From positions 11,596,316-11,660,315 of the forward strand of contig NC_061077.1 in assembly GCF_021917145.1 (NCBI RefSeq): 64,000 nucleotides of DNA, in the 5' to 3' direction. Of the stretch, positions 37,571-61,458 are shown one piece after another; positions within the stretch are counted from its first letter, which is position 1, and the number at the start of each line of letters is the position of its first letter. Under the pieces are notes generated by a model, which was not told where the DNA came from, ran no database searches, and saw nothing but the letters and a program-made list of their open reading frames with translations. Both the position numbers and the translations under genes were made by a program. Source of the stretch: Hypomesus transpacificus (lineage: Eukaryota > Chordata > Actinopteri > Osmeriformes > Osmeridae).

Positions 37571-39715
37571 GTCGAGTCAGAAGGGGAGGGAGTCAGTACT
37601 GCAGTACCGACCTGTGTCTGGTGATGGTTCAACAGAGGCCTGGCTGTCTGTCTGAGAGGAGCTTAACACTGAAGTTCCTGGGACTGCCTCCGATCTAACC
37701 TGCTGAGTTTGGGATCCACTGCTTCTGTCTGGGGAAGAAGGAGAGCAGATGAATAAATAGCAGACAGCCACGCAGAACGGCAGGCCTGAAGGCATCCAGA
37801 CAGCCATACCTCTACTGCTGCCTCGCCTCTTCCTCTTGGTGCTGTAGAGGAGCGAGGAGGAGCCCCTCTTCCTCTTCCTGGGCTCCGTTCTGCTTTGCTG
37901 GGACCCTGGGGAAAAGGGATGACAACGTTGACACATTCTCGTTGACACTTCTATTTGAGGCCAATTAAAGCTCCCCACCTTCGCTCTCCCCTCCTCCGCT
38001 CTGTACCTGCAGGCTGGGCGGGCTTGGCCGGTGGCGTGTTTTCTGCGACTTCCTCCTCCGGCTTTCTGTGTATGTCTTCTTTACCTCTCTTCTCCTCCTC
38101 CTCCACCCCCACCTTCTCCTCACTCGTTCCATTCTGCTCGGATGCGTCGCCCCCTGCTGGGCGAGTCTCTGTCTGGTCTGATTGGTTCTTCTCCAGATTT
38201 CTGCCTCTCTGGCTGGCTCTTCCAGTCTACACACACACACATCATTTGACATTTCAAATCTAAGCATTTCACTGTGAAGCAGACAGCGGGGGGTCCAGTC
38301 CCTGATGCAGACCCATCAATCCCTTCAAATAGTTGACCAGACCTCCTTCTTAGATGACTTCACTTTGGTTGCCTTCACTTTCTTCACCACTCCATCATTG
38401 AACTTCACCGTGTAGGTATCTGAAGAAACATGTTCAGACAGAGCAACATGAGCCACCCTGTACTCTTTCAGAAAACACACATTAAGTAGTGACAGCCACA
38501 TCAGATGAAAACCTCTGGACATTTCCCCAGTAGATTACATTGTTAACAGACTAGAGGAGACTAGAGTTTCTAACTCCTTGCTGACAGAGCTCCAGAGCAG
38601 AGGCGGAGACAGACCCACCATCTTGGTTGACCTGCAGGATCCTGGCTGGGTAAAAGCGACAGTCAGACCAGCACGCCTGCACACGCTCGTTCACCCGGAA
38701 CATCTGACAGGGCAGAACAACAGCACAGATCCTCAGTGAACATACACACTGTGATACCAAGCGAACCCTGCAGCCACACACACCCTCCAGGAGGAGTCCT
38801 AGAGCTCCTCCTGCTGGTGATAACCTTCTCTCCTCTGATTGGACAGTGACTGTGTACTACCCTTCCCCTGACATCAGACCCCACAGAAGAGGAGGGGAAG
38901 AGAAGAGAGGAGATAGAGGTGATGGTGGGACAGTACAGTAGAGGGCAGCCCCTGTAGACTATATCATGTTCCCCCCCCTCCCTCCCTCGCCTCACCGGCG
39001 TGGGGCGGGGCTCCTGAAGCCCCTCCCTCCTCAGCTGGACGCGCTCCAGCGGTCGCAGGCAGGCGGAGTTCCAGTCAAACCACTCGTCATAGCGATGGCT
39101 CCACTGGCGGTAGTGGATCAGCACTTTCTCCTGCTCCAGGTCAATCTTCTCAATAGTGGCACAGTACCTGTGGAGAGGAGAGGGGGAAGTGTTGTAGGCT
39201 GGAGTAGACGGCTAAATACAGCATAGGTCAGGAATGCGAGGGAACGCACTGTGGTCAGTCATTAACAGTGTGACTCCAGTCTAGGTTCTGTTTACACGCA
39301 TTTATCAGCCAGCTGAGCTGGATGGAAAGGGAGTAACACCAGACAGGAAATAGTCCTCCCCCATCAAGAGATAAGACACCAAAATGGTCTTCTGGAAATG
39401 ATCTGAGACATGAAGGTGTTACATTTAAGGGAACACAGAGACACAAATGTATGTGTGTTGGTCTGGCATACATACACTACATGCTGACATGTACAAAACA
39501 CCTTGTTTGTGCATCAGTTGAGTGAGAGTCGTGGTGGTCATTTCAATTTTGTTCATCACCATGATACCATGTATAATACACTGACCCTTTGTATTCATGT
39601 AGGCGTGGACCACTAGAAAGTTTGCTACTCACCAATTTTTCTGGCTGTCACGAGCCTCTAGCTGAGCCCCCACCTCAAACTGGATCCCTCGTCTTTGGGG
39701 GGGACTGTTGGTCAT
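34382..39715 (-). CDS. phf20: PHF20, Tudor/C2H2/PHD chromatin reader
   Basis: PHF20 proteins are subunits of the MOF-NSL histone acetyltransferase complex and bind methylated lysines. Start [20 protein letters not shown] (39715), with an acceptor directly before the ATG. First Tudor/MBT-like repeat: [19 protein letters not shown] and [18 protein letters not shown] (about 39000-39170). Second Tudor: [14 protein letters not shown] and [15 protein letters not shown] (38340-38700). A basic region follows, with Ser/Arg/Lys runs ([10 protein letters not shown] near 37870). C2H2 finger: [20 protein letters not shown] (about 37230-37310). [19 protein letters not shown] (36062-36120) continued by [20 protein letters not shown] (35880-35975). 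The C-terminal conserved segments are [36 protein letters not shown] and [20 protein letters not shown], ending [14 protein letters not shown]20L1 is the alternative; the C-terminal block and the neighbouring genes favour PHF20. Confidence 0.93.
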
Positions 39716-40751
39716 CCTGGAAACTTGCTTACCTCCTTGTTGGGGGGGGGGGGGTGATTTTTTTAGACAAGATGTTTATTAAACAAACTGCTACAATGTA
39801 GGTGCATTTGGTTCACACAGAATAGATACTTCGTTTTTATTCACCACATTTTTTCTATAATAATGCTCCGCCCAACGGGTGCACCAGGGATTTAAACGAA
39901 CATACCCAATCTATGACAGAGGCCTGACAGCTGTCAAATGGCGCGCTCACGGGTTTAACTTTTTCTTCAGACAAGAGACAACTGATGAGCAACACACTGA
40001 ATGTGCATTTAAATACGTCATTTCATTACTTCTTTGATTAAAATTGCTATTTTATTTGATTGATGTGCGACTTTTGACATTTTAGGGGACAATGTGCATG
40101 CACCGTAGGCAACCTGGACACGAGTCGCGGGCTTCTTTCCCAAAATAACTTGTTATTATTTTCTGTCTAAATGTATAGGCTTGATAAAGAGCATGAAATG
40201 TATTTCTGATGTGAAACCAATCAGTTACAAAAGGAACAATAGTAGTCTGTACCCTCATGTCCGCGGCCGCTGAAGTCAAATGACCTGATTGGTCATAAAA
40301 TGATGAGAGATTTTGATTCAGATGTTTCATTGGACACCGTTACTGTCAATCAAGCATCTACGACATCTTCGGCTGGGCCGTTTAGCTTCATTGCATTTAA
40401 CAAGCTAGATAAAAACCTTTCCCGCAATTGATCTAGTAATGGTAGTTAGGAAACAGTGAAGTAAAGAAAAAAAAATTCCCACTTAATTTAAGCTGTGTTT
40501 GCATTTCCCAAATAAGATATTCAACGACTGCTAAAGCAACGCAAGGTAACCTATACGTTCTAAAACTCCTTGCCAGGCATCCTTCACGCGTGTTGAAGTT
40601 TCTTGCTAGCTTAGCCCGCTAGCTAATGTTATCTATAAAATAAGCATCTACAGTATGGATTGTACTGGAACTTTGACTTCCACATAACAGGAAAATGGCT
40701 GCATTGAAATCAAGTATTTATAAATACAACAATGAAAGAACGATACTTTAC

Positions 40752-40890
40752 CTCGTGCTCCCTGTTGTTTTCTATGGTGTGTGACGCATGCACTTGCACG
40801 AATCCTTCGAGAAACGTGGGGCAGCTCGCGCGGACGAAACGAGGTGAATCGTTGTCTACAAAGCGAACTCACGCGCATGCGCGGAAACTA
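40752..40890 (-). promoter_or_regulatory. phf20 first non-coding exon and promoter with an NRF1 site
   Basis: A donor (CACGAG|GTAAAG) at 40752/40751 on the minus strand fits a 5' UTR exon about 1 kb upstream of the ATG exon. The palindrome cgcgcatgcgcg at 40872-40883 is a perfect NRF1-type site, common in housekeeping promoters. Confidence 0.55.
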
Positions 40891-42053
40891 GACCGAATCA
40901 TTAGCGTTTCAAGATCGAAATCATACATTGAGAAAGGAAAAACGCAAGAGAAAGAAAAAGAGGAGATTAGATAGATGTCTGACTTCTTAAACAGTTTATT
41001 GTTACCAGTAAATGAATGCTGTGGCATGATAAACAACCAAGTTTATTGCTTTTTAAAGTTGAGACGTGTGTGTGCGTGAAATGTAAACAAATGCGTTTTT
41101 CTTACAAACCCCCAGAGGGCAGTAGAGGACAGTAGCCACAAACACTCGCCTACAGCGTTGAAGTTTTCATCTAACTTTCTTTCTCCGTTACTATGGACTC
41201 TGAACCCATGCTATTTCTTCAACTCTGCCGACTGATTGTGCTTATGTGTGTGCGTGAGGTGTGCCTAATGTCACAACAGCAGGCAAGATGCATTCTCTAA
41301 ACGCAAGACCCTGTCTACTGTACCAATAAAACTAAAAACACACGGAGAGATTCACACATACAATGGAAATAAAACTAAGACACGTTTATGAATTCCTACA
41401 TTTACAAACAGGATTTTATCAATTACTCTTGAAATAAATGTATTCACAGGATCATAATGGACATTAAAAAGCAAAATATGTCACAGCAAAGTCACAGTTG
41501 CACCCTGAAAAGAACAAATTTACCAAGGCCATCAGTAGCGGTCAGGAACGGAGGGAGGTGTGTGTGTCTGGTGGTGACGAGGAGGAGGAGGAAGAGGAGG
41601 GGGGTGGTCACAGCAAAGAAAGGGTTAACAGCCAGCGCAAGTGCTCAGCACAAGCGCTCATTAGAGCTGCTTGTGCTTACACAGACACACACGCCTCTCA
41701 TAGCCTCCATATGAGGGCCAGACCACGCTGTTACCACAGCTAAATGCAGCTGAGGCCAACCAGCGGCTGGAAGGTCTGCACACAGTAGCATCACCCTGCT
41801 TTCTCTTTCACCAGGACTGCAAGGCCTCCGTGTCAACTACTATAATGTCCTATTGTTGACAGGCCAACCTGTTAGATGTAAAACAGGCAGATAATACAAT
41901 ATCCAGTGGTAGGACGAAGAGAGACAAGAGATTGGTTCAGATGTCTAGTTGGCAACTGTGATTGGTTCAGAGAACCAGAGGAGACAGTGATTGGTTCAGA
42001 TATTCAAGGGGACCTGTGATTAGCTGTGTGATGGGGGGGAGGGACAGGTGAGG
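40891..42053. other. phf20 upstream region and arhgap39 3' UTR
   Basis: No gene seen. AATAAA on the minus strand occurs at about 40995 and 41042 and could end the arhgap39-type transcript, whose stop is at 42054. Contains a short GAG-rich stretch near 41577-41605. Confidence 0.4.
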
Positions 42054-54071
<12,018 letters not shown>

Positions 54072-55008
54072 TTTCCTTACATAGTAAGAACAGATAGTTG
54101 TGATAGGGTCCGAGTACAGTAGTAGATTCCTGTCTGAGGCTGAAGTAGGCAACCACGAACCCCAGAGCACTATTAGTGATCTACCGTGTCTGGCTGAGTC
54201 AGACAGCCAGCGTCCCCCTTCTCTCCACTCCCTCAAGCCTGTGTGACTGGTATGTAACCTGACCTCGGTACGGACCGCTCTGCACCACCCAGTGGCTGCC
54301 TGTCTGTCGGGCTCTCCCTCTGAAAAGGTTACCCGATGGGGCCATCTAGAGCCAAGATTGGAGAGTTACGTTTCCATCCCAATTAGTCAACCTGAAACCG
54401 CAGCAGCGTCATAAACCAACACCTGGCTGGAACTCCTCCGTTTCTTTTTGATTTTATGTTAAGGTCAACATTAACGAAATGTTTTATACGATGTGAAGCT
54501 CACAATACAGTGTTGAAACAAATCAAACTAAACAAAATGAGTCAATTATATTATATTTTTATACAGGCCTACTTTAAACTTCATAAACAAAACGTATTTT
54601 TGAAATACAAAATGACTGAAATTTAAGTTAAGACGTCGCTGCCTGTAATCCCCCCTCTAAAAACCATTTGGATCTTGGCTAGGCTATGTTATTATTATTT
54701 AGGCTGACAAATATGTGTGCTCGTGGGGGACTATTTTATTTAATTAACTTTTGTGTTTATAATTGCTCCGGGACAAGACCAAAATTTGCCTGTGGATCGT
54801 ATGAGGCATTCCAAGGGCCAACGTTTACAATTTGGCGATTGCATTGGCCATACGTCTGTCTAGGTCTAAGAAGACAATTTGCGAAATCCTAATACAGTGA
54901 TTATATTAATCAAACAATTAGGTTAGGCAGTGAGTACAGTATTGCCCACATCTGGCTGGCATGAGATAGTCCTTACCCACACTGCCGCTCGTTTTACTCT
55001 GTCAAAGC

Positions 55009-55016
55009 TGACGTCA
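55009..55016. promoter_or_regulatory. Full palindromic cAMP response element (TGACGTCA)
   Basis: Perfect TGACGTCA, 140 bp upstream of the start codon of the plus-strand gene at 55149. CREB/CREM/ATF proteins bind this site; close to a start site it is often functional. Another TGACG half site lies at about 55034. Confidence 0.6.
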
Positions 55017-55148
55017 CAACAGCAAATTGCAATGACGCTGCTATGTAATTGTAGTCAACGAAGAACGTACTCATTAGTGTCCGAAGGTAAGTGCAGAGTA
55101 GACCCTTTGCTTTTACAGAAAACAAGAAAAGACATAGAGCAATTGACC

Positions 55149-56738
55149 ATGGATGCCACTCCTGTAAGTACTAACTGATGTATTTCAATGTATTATTACT
55201 ACTCACAGTACGTTAAATAGGCTTAATAGGAACTGATTTATCAAATGCAAGAGACGTCTTCAAATGATTTATCAGTTATTATGTTGACTCATTACATCAT
55301 ACTTTTTGTTTTGAAAATAAATCTCCCAGAGACACCTGCAACATCAGAGTTGTCTGCCCTTCTGGAGCTAAGAGCAAAACGGGAAGAGGCAGCGCTTAAA
55401 GTAAGAGTGGAGGTCAAAGTAACAGCCCTTCAGAGAGAGACCGTTCACAGACAGAGAGGCTCTACCACGGAGCAGCGGCACTCTGGAGCCCATGGTAGCT
55501 GCTCCCTCTGAGGAATGTTCAACAATACCTACAACTACACAGAAACAGGAAGCTGAACTCCATCTGGAGACCAACACTATGGTGAACACATGTGTGGGCC
55601 AGGGACCAGGATCAGGGATTCAAATCAAGGAGCTCAGCGAGGCCCTCCCAGTGGTGGTCAGCCCTCCGTCCGCGGACAAGGCTGTGCTCCATGTGGAGAC
55701 CCCAGAGAAGGAGATCTCACGGCCCCTAGGGAACACGACAACAGCAACCATGGAGGTGATGCTACCTGAGCTCCCGTCCGGGTCCGTCGCACAGTCCTCC
55801 ACCCTGGAGACGCTCCCTCCATCCCCGTTCATGGGGACTGAGGTAGGGAACACAGAGGAGCTTCGCGATGGGGCGCTCCAGTGCCAGACCATTCCCCTGG
55901 ATGGCGAGGACGTCCAGCCCCAGGGAAGTGGGACGACGCTCATCGCAGATACGACGGACCTCCAGGAACTCCTCAGTCAATCACTGAGCGCTCTGACCTT
56001 TTCTCGCTTTCCGACAATGGCGAGGGCTCAAGTAGGTTACCACATTGAAGTATTTTGCTCTTTAAGAAGAAATGGAACATTTGCGAAAAGTGTCAGAGAA
56101 CAGGACATTTTGGATGGTTTGCATGATAGCAACACATGCTGTGTCAAAGTGTTAGCTCAGAGTAACTTAAAGTGTTCTTAGTGGAGGCATTCTTCACTAC
56201 GACATCTTCTTCCTACCATACAGACTGCTGGTCTAGGGGACTATGGCAGCACATTTAGATGCACCGTTCCCTCCTGGTGTTCAAACCCAGTGAAGGCCCG
56301 TGTCCACCAGCCAGCCAAGAAGAAGTCTGATCCTTCAGGGTCTACACACCATGCCGGTTTGGTGCCAAATACCTCTGTTCCACTTAAGGGTTAGTATTTA
56401 TTCGGAAAACAGTGAGTGTTTTGAGAGATTGTTGAAGCGCAGGTAATCAATCCTCTTTTACCCTCCAGCCATCCGGAAAGAACTGGAACACCTGTTTACC
56501 CGTTTCTACAATGGACCAAATCTCAATGATGTAAGAAATGAATGCAAATGAATGATAATGTGCTTTGTAACGCCAAATCCTCTGCAAATTATTCTATTCA
56601 TGCCCGATTTTGCATCGTTATTCTTAGGAAGGCTTCCTCTGCTTTGACGTGCCTGACGTAGAGATCCTTATTACTGAAGACCTGGATATCTTCAAACTAA
56701 TCGATGAAACTTTGGGGTCTTCTCAGTCCTTAGATTGA
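55149..56738 (+). CDS. Unrecognised gene, multi-exon, with an apparent one-base frameshift
   Basis: The only plus-strand gene seen. Exons: ATG 55149 (MDATP, then GTAAGT); TPATSELSALLELRAKREEA (from 55332); a long exon of acidic, Ser/Thr/Pro-rich sequence ending SRFPTMARAQ at an AA|GTAGGT donor (about 56030); TAGLGDYGSTFRCTVPSWCS with a basic PAKKK motif; IRKELEHLFTRFYNGPNLND; and EGFLCFDVPDVEILITEDLD ending LGSSQSLD, stop 56736-56738. The last three junctions are consensus and keep frame. Between the helix-forming EEAALK segment and the long exon the frame changes at an AAA run near 55400; one more A there would join the two. The N-terminus is uncertain: the same frame is open upstream to an ATG at 54930. 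I do not recognise the family; the shape (short coiled coil, disordered middle, conserved C-terminal helix) suggests a nuclear or cytoskeletal adaptor, but that is a guess. Confidence 0.6.
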
Positions 56739-56773
56739 GTTTCTGTGACCTCCCTGTTCCTGGCCTAAAGAAT

Positions 56774-56779
56774 AATAAA
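56774..56779 (+). terminator. Polyadenylation signal of the plus-strand gene (AATAAA)
   Basis: AATAAA 36 bases after the stop codon at 56736-56738; a close, canonical signal that supports this being a transcribed gene. Confidence 0.7.
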
Positions 56780-56959
56780 GACTATCTTTGTGCAACTACT
56801 ACCCTTTGAATATGATTAATATTGAATGCCCATCTTGAGGATGTTCTTATTGTGGGCCCATGCTTATCATGAGGGTGTGCTGATAGCGAGAGTCTTTTGA
56901 TTATGAATGCTTTATCAACTCCAATTCTTATAAGGTAGCTTCTTTTAGTTCCTGCCACA

Positions 56960-57140
56960 AAGCATAGTCCCTTTAATCCAGCATAGTCCCTTTAATCCAG
57001 CATAGTCCCTTTAATCCAGCATAGTCCCTTTAATCCAGCATAGTCCCTTTAACCCGCCATAGTCCCTTTAATCCAGCCTAGTCCCTTTAACCCAACATAG
57101 TCCCTTTAACCCAACATAGTCCCTTTAACCCAGCATAGTC
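56960..57140. repeat. 19-bp minisatellite
   Basis: About nine copies of catagtccctttaatccag (variants with taaccc), between the convergent 3' ends of the unknown gene and sulf2. Confidence 0.95.
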
Positions 57141-57257
57141 CCACACTAACGGACATTACTGACCTTGCTCTGAGTTTATTACATCGATGCAATAATATCA
57201 CGTCCGATACAAGGTGACATTGATTGGACACAGACTGACAACTTTGCATTCAACACT

Positions 57258-57263
57258 TTATTC
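57258..57263 (-). terminator. Probable polyadenylation signal of sulf2 (AATAAA)
   Basis: AATAAA on the minus strand about 2 kb beyond the sulf2 stop, implying a long 3' UTR (about 57240-59234). Other signals in between cannot be excluded. Confidence 0.45.
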
Positions 57264-59234
57264 ACAAACTAACACCCACTAGCAACGGGTCACTGGTAAA
57301 CTGAGGGAGACCAAAATATATGTCTGATAGATCTATGTAACTGTACAAGGCATTGTTAGGATAAAACCATCTGTCTTTTCTTCGTTTGTGTACAGTAGTC
57401 CCTGTCAAAGTGCTCCAGTCCTCTGGTTGATTCTTGTCTCAACAGGGAAAAGGGATTTGGAGGAGGGTGGGTCAGGGTGAATCTGCTCTCTGATTGGACT
57501 AGAACAGAGTTATCACAGCTCAGCATGTTAGGTTGGTCACCCCTCTTCTGGCTATCATAAAATAGATTTAATTAAAACATTTACATTAATTGTAAAACAT
57601 ACATTCAAATACATACAGCAATTTATCATATATATGTGGAGACTGCGATAGCACCATGTATAGCGAAGACAAAGTGACTAGTAACAGCTGTGTTAAAGAG
57701 AGAGAGAGAGAGAAAGGGGGTTGTTAGATTTGGTTCTTCAGTGCTGCTGGATCCTCCAGGGTGGGCAGGGGTGCAGGTCAGGGGCAGGCTACCAGCCTTC
57801 CCTCCTACCTGAGGGGATCAGCCCTGGCCAAAGTCCCCAATCAAACCCAGCACACCCTCGCTTCCTCTCTACTGGCAGATGGGTGACAAGCGGGAACTCC
57901 AGACAGCCCATTAGTGGCAGCAGGCATATCAGTGGTAACCATAGGAACAGGTGGATAGGGCGCGTTTGACGATAAACTTGCTTACATGATGCAGGCTGGG
58001 TGGAGTTGTGAGTCCCAGTCAGTTTTGTGGTTCCAAAACTATTAGGTCAGATAAATGCCTGGTGGGCGTTGTAACAGGAAGCCAGGAGCTGGCGGTTGCT
58101 TTACAAATGACATTAGTCAAAGGTCTCGTTCAACATCTGGATGCCAAACACTCAGGTCGAAATTAATAACAAACCTAAACCAACTAAGGAAGTGAGATCC
58201 TAATAGATTCACATCAAACACATCCAAAGTCTCGGGCTTCTCATTCAAAACTAAACATCATGAAGCTAAGAAAATATGGCACTCTGTGAGTATGTGTGTG
58301 TGTGTGTCTGTTAGCTAATCTGTTTTCAGACTTGAATTAGTAGCACAGAGTATTGGGGGAAAGCAGTGTGCCACATACACTGAAGCTCACTGTGGGGGCA
58401 CGGGAGACAGTAGGATGGAATCAAGTCAACAACACACATCCACAATACAAACACATCTGTCTGTTACCAAGGCCCCCTATGGGCCTTACGTATCACAGGA
58501 ATATTCAAACTAAAACCTAATTTAAAAGGGGGGAGAAGGAGTTCTGATCCAGTCAGTGGATGAAGGGAGGGGAGAGGGGGGGGCAGAGAATCATTAAGGG
58601 GCAGATAGAGGGCAGACAGACAGGCTGTTGGACAGACGCTGCTGAGGGTGTCTAAGGATCGAAATCACTGCAGTCACAGTAAGCCTGCCTCTGTCTCTGG
58701 AGCCAGTCTCTCCACATGTCTGCTTGGCTCAAACCATCCTCTTCCTCGTCTTCCTCCTCCTCCCTCAGAAACCTACCCCAGTTGGTGCTACCTTCTTCAT
58801 CAGAGAGCGAGAGGGGGGAGGAAGAGGAGGAGGAGGAAGGAGAGGGGCGAGGGGTGAAGGAGGAGGAGGAGGGAGAGGTGGTGGGGGAGGATGAAGAGGA
58901 GTGTGGAGAGGGGGGGTGTCCAGTCAGCCCCAGCGTGTCCTCTAGGGCTCCAGAGTTTGCCCTCCTCAGCAGTGAAGAGGGCGTGGTCCTAGTGGTCTGG
59001 TCAATGGCTGAAGCTGATTGGTCAATTGGTGATGCTGACGTGTGGTCTCCTCCCGGAGGACGGTTTCCGTGGTGACGGCGGGGCGCGTTGCCTAGCAGTA
59101 CCACCATGTTATGGACAGCAGAAGAGAAGTGTGACCAATCCTCCAAGCTGAGGGTGGAGCTCTGGGCATCTGACTCCTCCTCCAGCTCCCCTCCAAGCCC
59201 CGCCCAGACAGACGGAGCCCCTCCCTCCTGGTCT
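57264..59234 (-). other. Presumed sulf2 3' UTR
   Basis: Lies between the stop codon and the distal AATAAA. The part at 58652-59234 is GC-rich and holds an unusually long open frame (see findings). The rest shows no coding signal. Confidence 0.5.
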
Positions 59235-61413
59235 CTATCCTTCCCATCCCTCCCAGATCTGTCCTCTGGGGAGACACACACACACACGCACAAATGTCAA
59301 CCCAATGTGCTGTACATCATCCGTGACAGTCCTGGTGTCTGTGTCAGGCAGTGTCAGTCATGAGAGGGTTTTGAATGGGTTGAAGGTGAGATCAGACAGC
59401 AGACAGACACCCTGCCCTCTGGTGGAGGGGAGCTAAACTGAGAGTACTGAACAGGCAGATAAGAGTTAGGGGTTAGTCAGGGGTTAAAAAGACATGCAGG
59501 CAGACAGAGAGACATGCAGGCAGGCAGACAGGCAGACAGGGAGACATGCAGGCAGGCAGACAGGCAGACATGGTTATTTCCTGTCCAGACTGTTGGCAGA
59601 ATGACTCAGACTTAAGCTTGCAACAAAAGTAGGGGGAAAAAAAGTAGAAACCCCAGAAGACAGAAACTAAAGAAAAGAGAGCCGAGGATTAATGCGAGTG
59701 GCATCATGACGAGCGGAATGGATTCCAAACTCACAGCGATCGAGAGGAAGAAGGACGCTTCACTTTAGGCCACTTTTTCCGCTGAAACTGCCTGATGCAC
59801 AACAGGCGACAACAAGACAGGGTGTTATCAAGCTCAGCCAGAACCAGCCTTGCCAAGCCCAGCCCAGCCCAGCCCAGCCTAGCAACCATCAATCCTATTC
59901 AACCTTATTAAGTGGGATAGGCAGGCAGACAGGCAGTGTTCAGATCTCCAACATTGAGTCATGCAAGATGCACCAAAGGCAGAAAAGGCACAAAGCAGAA
60001 CACAACACAAGCCCATTCAGTGTGACGCCACAGGAACTGAACCGTTCAAGCTGTGACATAGACGGTGTGCACGTGATAGGCAGAGGTAGACCTATGAGTC
60101 TGTGTGTGTGGGGGGGGGGGGGAGAGAGGAGAAAGAGAGAGAGAGAGAGATAGAGAGATAGAGAGAGAGAGATAGAGAGAGAAAAGAAAGAGAATCCTAT
60201 AAAATGAAAATGGGATTGTAAAAGCACTTTCAATGGGTTCTGTGTAATGTGTGTTTGTCAGTGAGGTGGGATACCTGTATTCATCAAAGCTGCCACGCTC
60301 TCTCCCTCCTGGAGAAGACACAACAGAGGTGGTTAAAACACCCTCACACACACACACACACACACACACAGGGGAGGATCAGCGGGGGGGATACAGGGTA
60401 TTACGGGGATCTGCAGAAGATGAGCAGGATGATGAAGACTTAAGGATAAGGACTCTCTCCGCCATGTCATGGTGACCTGCAAGACTGGAGTGTGTGTGTG
60501 TGTGTGAGTGTGTGTGTTCCTCACCCAGCTCCAGGCTGCGTGTGCGGGGGTTACACTGCTTGTGGCCCTTACAGGCCCGTAGCTCCATCAGCTGCACGTG
60601 GAGCTCATTCAGAACATGACGGTCCAGTGTGTTCACAGCATTCATCAGCTACACATGCACACACACACACACACACACGCACAGAAAAGTAAAGACAGAC
60701 AGAAATAGAGAGGGAGAGAAGGAGATTATAAAGACTGTCAGAAAAACTAGCAATTTTCCAGGAACAGAGAGAAGTATTACTAATGATTCAAGTTGACACA
60801 ATGCTGTGGGTCTGGGGCCTGTAGTGAGGTGAGTACATGGTGTGTGTGTTTGTGGTTTCTGCTGTACTTTCTGTATGAACTATTTGCCTATCTATGTAAA
60901 GCATCTGCTAAATGTATAAAATATGCAACGGTAATGTGTTGTATGTCTGTGTGTGTGTATGTGTGTGTGTGATAACACCTACCTGGTAAGGGTCAATGTT
61001 GAGGTCAAAGTATTCCAGGAATCCAGTGGCAAACTCACAGAACAGGAAGTTGTGGGTCTCGTTGATGGTTCTGAGACACCAGTAGGTGTTGTTGTTGGCA
61101 CTGGTGCAAGCACAGAACGGCCCCACTGGACACACACACACACACACACGTTCAATGAAAACACAACCATGGGTAGAGGTATAATTCAATGACGCGTGTG
61201 AGTCTGTGTGTGCGTGTGTGTGTGTATGTGAGTCTGTGTCTCACTGGTCCAGAAGGGAGCAGTCTGCCAGTGCTGGTTGTCGTGTGTGAAGCAGGTGAGG
61301 CCAGGCATGCTGCAGGTGTCGTTGTTCTTCAGACGCTTCAGCAGCTTCCTCATCTTCTTCCTCCTCTTCTGCTCCTTCATCAGCCACGCCTTCTTATCCT
61401 TCTCCTGGCCCTT

Positions 61414-61458
<45 letters not shown>

